From Tardiphaga sp. (lineage in GTDB: Bacteria; Pseudomonadota; Alphaproteobacteria; Rhizobiales; Xanthobacteraceae): a DNA stretch of 7,278 nucleotides. Made by a program: the position numbers and the translations under genes. The stretch lies in the NCBI GenBank assembly GCA_014377915.1, contig JACMOT010000096.1, forward strand, positions 1-7,278. The letters are read 5' to 3'. How positions within the stretch are numbered: the first letter of the stretch is position 1; each line of letters starts with the position of its first letter. A model generated the notes under the pieces. That model saw only the letters and a program-made list of their open reading frames with translations. It searched no databases and was not told the origin of the DNA. This document shows positions 6,104-7,278 of the stretch, in pieces.

Positions 6104-7198
6104 ATGACTGAGCTTCTCCTCGATCCGGGCCATCAGACGGCCAGCAAAGCTACTTCCGCCGATGCGCCGCACGACCCCGGAGCAACGGCCGCGGCACAGC
6201 AGCCGTTGCTGGAGGTGCGAAATCTGGCCGTCGAGTTCGGGGTGGGGCGCGCAGCGCTGCGTGCGGTCGATGGCGTGTCGTTCAGCGTGTCGCGCGGCGA
6301 GACATTGGCGATCGTCGGTGAAAGCGGCTCGGGCAAGAGCGTGACGGCGTTGTCGTTGCTGCGGCTGATTCCGTCGCCGCCGAGCCGGGTCAAATCCGGC
6401 GAGATCCTGTTCGAAGGACACGATCTTCTCGGCCTGTCCACGGAGGAAATCCGAGCGATCCGCGGCAACGAGATCGCGATGATCTTTCAGGAACCGATGT
6501 CGTCGCTCAATCCCTCTTTGACGGTGGGGCTGCAGGTGGCCGAGCCGCTGCAACTGCATCATGGCATGAGCTGGAGGAAGGCGCTCGACAAGGCGAAAGA
6601 TCTGCTGTCGCGAGTACGGATTCCCGATGCCGAGAGCCGCGTCAACGCCTATTCGCACGAATTTTCCGGTGGCATGCGGCAGCGTGCGATGATCGCGATG
6701 GCGCTGGCGTGCAATCCAAAGCTGATCATTGCCGATGAGCCGACCACGGCGCTGGATGTCACGGTTCAGGCGCAGATCCTGTCGCTGCTGAAAGACCTGA
6801 CCCGCGAAACCAACGCCGCGCTCATTCTCATCACGCATGATCTGGGCGTGGTGGCGCGTTATGCCGACAGGGTCTGCGTGATGTATGCGGGTCGTGTCGT
6901 CGAGAGTGGCACGGCGCATGAGATCTATGAGCGGCCGAGCCATCCTTACACGCTCGGGCTGATGGCCTCGATCCCGCGGCTCGACCAGGATGCGCAGCAG
7001 CGCCTGATTCCGATCGAAGGTCAGCCACCCGATTTGTCCGCGCTGCCGAAGGGCTGCGCGTTTCAGGCGCGCTGCCGATATGTCGGCAACAGGTGTCGGG
7101 AGCAGCGGCCGCCGCTCGAGCAGATCGATGGACGTCACTTCAAGGCGTGCTTTGCCGATGTCCCGCATGGAGTTGGTCCCGATGACAGCCGTATCTGA
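6104..7198 (+). CDS. ABC transporter ATP-binding protein, DppD/OppD-like
   Basis: Cytoplasmic ATPase subunit of the importer, 364 residues. All nucleotide-binding motifs are intact: Walker A GESGSGKS (72-79), Q-loop FQEP with Q129, signature SGGMRQR (188-194), Walker B LIIADEP (207-213, catalytic E212), D-loop ALD (216-218) and H-loop THD with H245. The C-terminal oligopeptide/dipeptide extension is present, with RPSHPYTLGL (277-286) and four cysteines at C318, C324, C331 and C349, the pattern reported to hold an iron-sulfur cluster in some Dpp ATPases. The ATG is supported by AGGAG (6094-6098) five bases upstream. The protein carries about 34 residues before the usual LLEVRNL start, low in complexity and rich in Ala, which makes it longer than typical (about 325-335). 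A shorter start nearer codon 30 is conceivable but has no obvious ribosome site. It overlaps the next gene by 17 bases. Confidence 0.97.
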   Translation: MTELLLDPGHQTASKATSADAPHDPGATAAAQQPLLEVRNLAVEFGVGRAALRAVDGVSFSVSRGETLAIVGESGSGKSVTALSLLRLIPSPPSRVKSGEILFEGHDLLGLSTEEIRAIRGNEIAMIFQEPMSSLNPSLTVGLQVAEPLQLHHGMSWRKALDKAKDLLSRVRIPDAESRVNAYSHEFSGGMRQRAMIAMALACNPKLIIADEPTTALDVTVQAQILSLLKDLTRETNAALILITHDLGVVARYADRVCVMYAGRVVESGTAHEIYERPSHPYTLGLMASIPRLDQDAQQRLIPIEGQPPDLSALPKGCAFQARCRYVGNRCREQRPPLEQIDGRHFKACFADVPHGVGPDDSRI

Positions 7199-7278
7199 CG
7201 CCGGCCAGGATGACATCCTGAAGGTAAGTGGTCTGAAGGTTCACTTTCCGCTGTTCAAGGGCGTGCTGGTGCGCAGAC
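7182..7278 (+). CDS. ABC transporter ATP-binding protein, DppF/OppF-like, 3' end outside window
   Basis: Start of the second ATPase subunit; 32 codons are visible. After a short N-terminus (MTAVSDAGQDD) the frame reads ILKVSGLKVHFPLFKGVLVR. This is the typical opening of OppF/DppF proteins, in which LKVHFP and a KG/RG-containing loop precede the first strand and Walker A. The ATG at 7182 lies nine bases after GGAG (7169-7172). An in-frame ATG at 7167 would add five residues but has no ribosome site. The gene begins inside the last 17 bases of the DppD-like gene in another frame, a common arrangement that links output of the two ATPases, which act as a heterodimer. Walker A and all later motifs lie beyond the window, so integrity cannot be judged. 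Confidence 0.9.
   Translation, partial: MTAVSDAGQDDILKVSGLKVHFPLFKGVLVRR

Noticed and set aside
5465..7216. 583-codon open frame on the - strand, antisense to the binding-protein and ATPase genes
   Set aside because: Its product is rich in Arg, His and Gln with no recognisable domain, and it lies opposite two genes with complete conserved motifs. Long antisense frames of this kind arise from strong GC bias at codon positions.

Overview
The window is GC-rich, densely coding, and every gene I can support lies on the + strand. Codon choice, the A-rich leader plus AAGGAG-type ribosome binding sites, and the mix of transport families suggest an alphaproteobacterium of the Bradyrhizobium/Rhodopseudomonas kind. 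That placement is inference from style, not from a marker gene.

Layout: (1) Bases 1-978 hold the 3' part of a periplasmic solute-binding protein of the Bug/TctC family, whose start lies upstream of the window. (2) Bases 1054-1848 encode a class II aldolase/adducin-family enzyme, 75 bases downstream and probably co-transcribed. (3) Bases 1849-2369 are a 521-base stretch without a convincing gene. It is less GC-rich towards its 3' half and carries a candidate sigma-70-type promoter and a 10-base perfect inverted repeat, so it probably holds the control region of the next operon. (4) Bases 2370 to the window end encode a peptide/nickel/opine-class (Opp/Dpp) ABC importer in the order permease (DppB-like), permease (DppC-like), solute-binding protein (DppA-like, family 5), ATPase (DppD-like), ATPase (DppF-like, cut by the window edge).

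The family 5 binding protein should capture a solute in the periplasm and deliver it to the two-permease channel, with the two ATPases driving import. The substrate cannot be read from the sequence: the family covers peptides, opines, nickel complexes, glycosides and other solutes. The upstream Bug protein and the aldolase-family enzyme look like an uptake-plus-catabolism pair for a small carboxylate or hydroxy acid. Whether the two halves serve one pathway is open, because the 521-base gap with its own candidate promoter argues for separate transcription units.

I see no CRISPR array, mobile element, tRNA, rRNA or defence system, and no evidence of a previously undescribed system. The points most worth a second look are regulatory: the 1849-2369 control region, a strong 12-base-pair hairpin between the binding-protein and ATPase genes, and a shared 16-base translation-initiation block in front of two genes.
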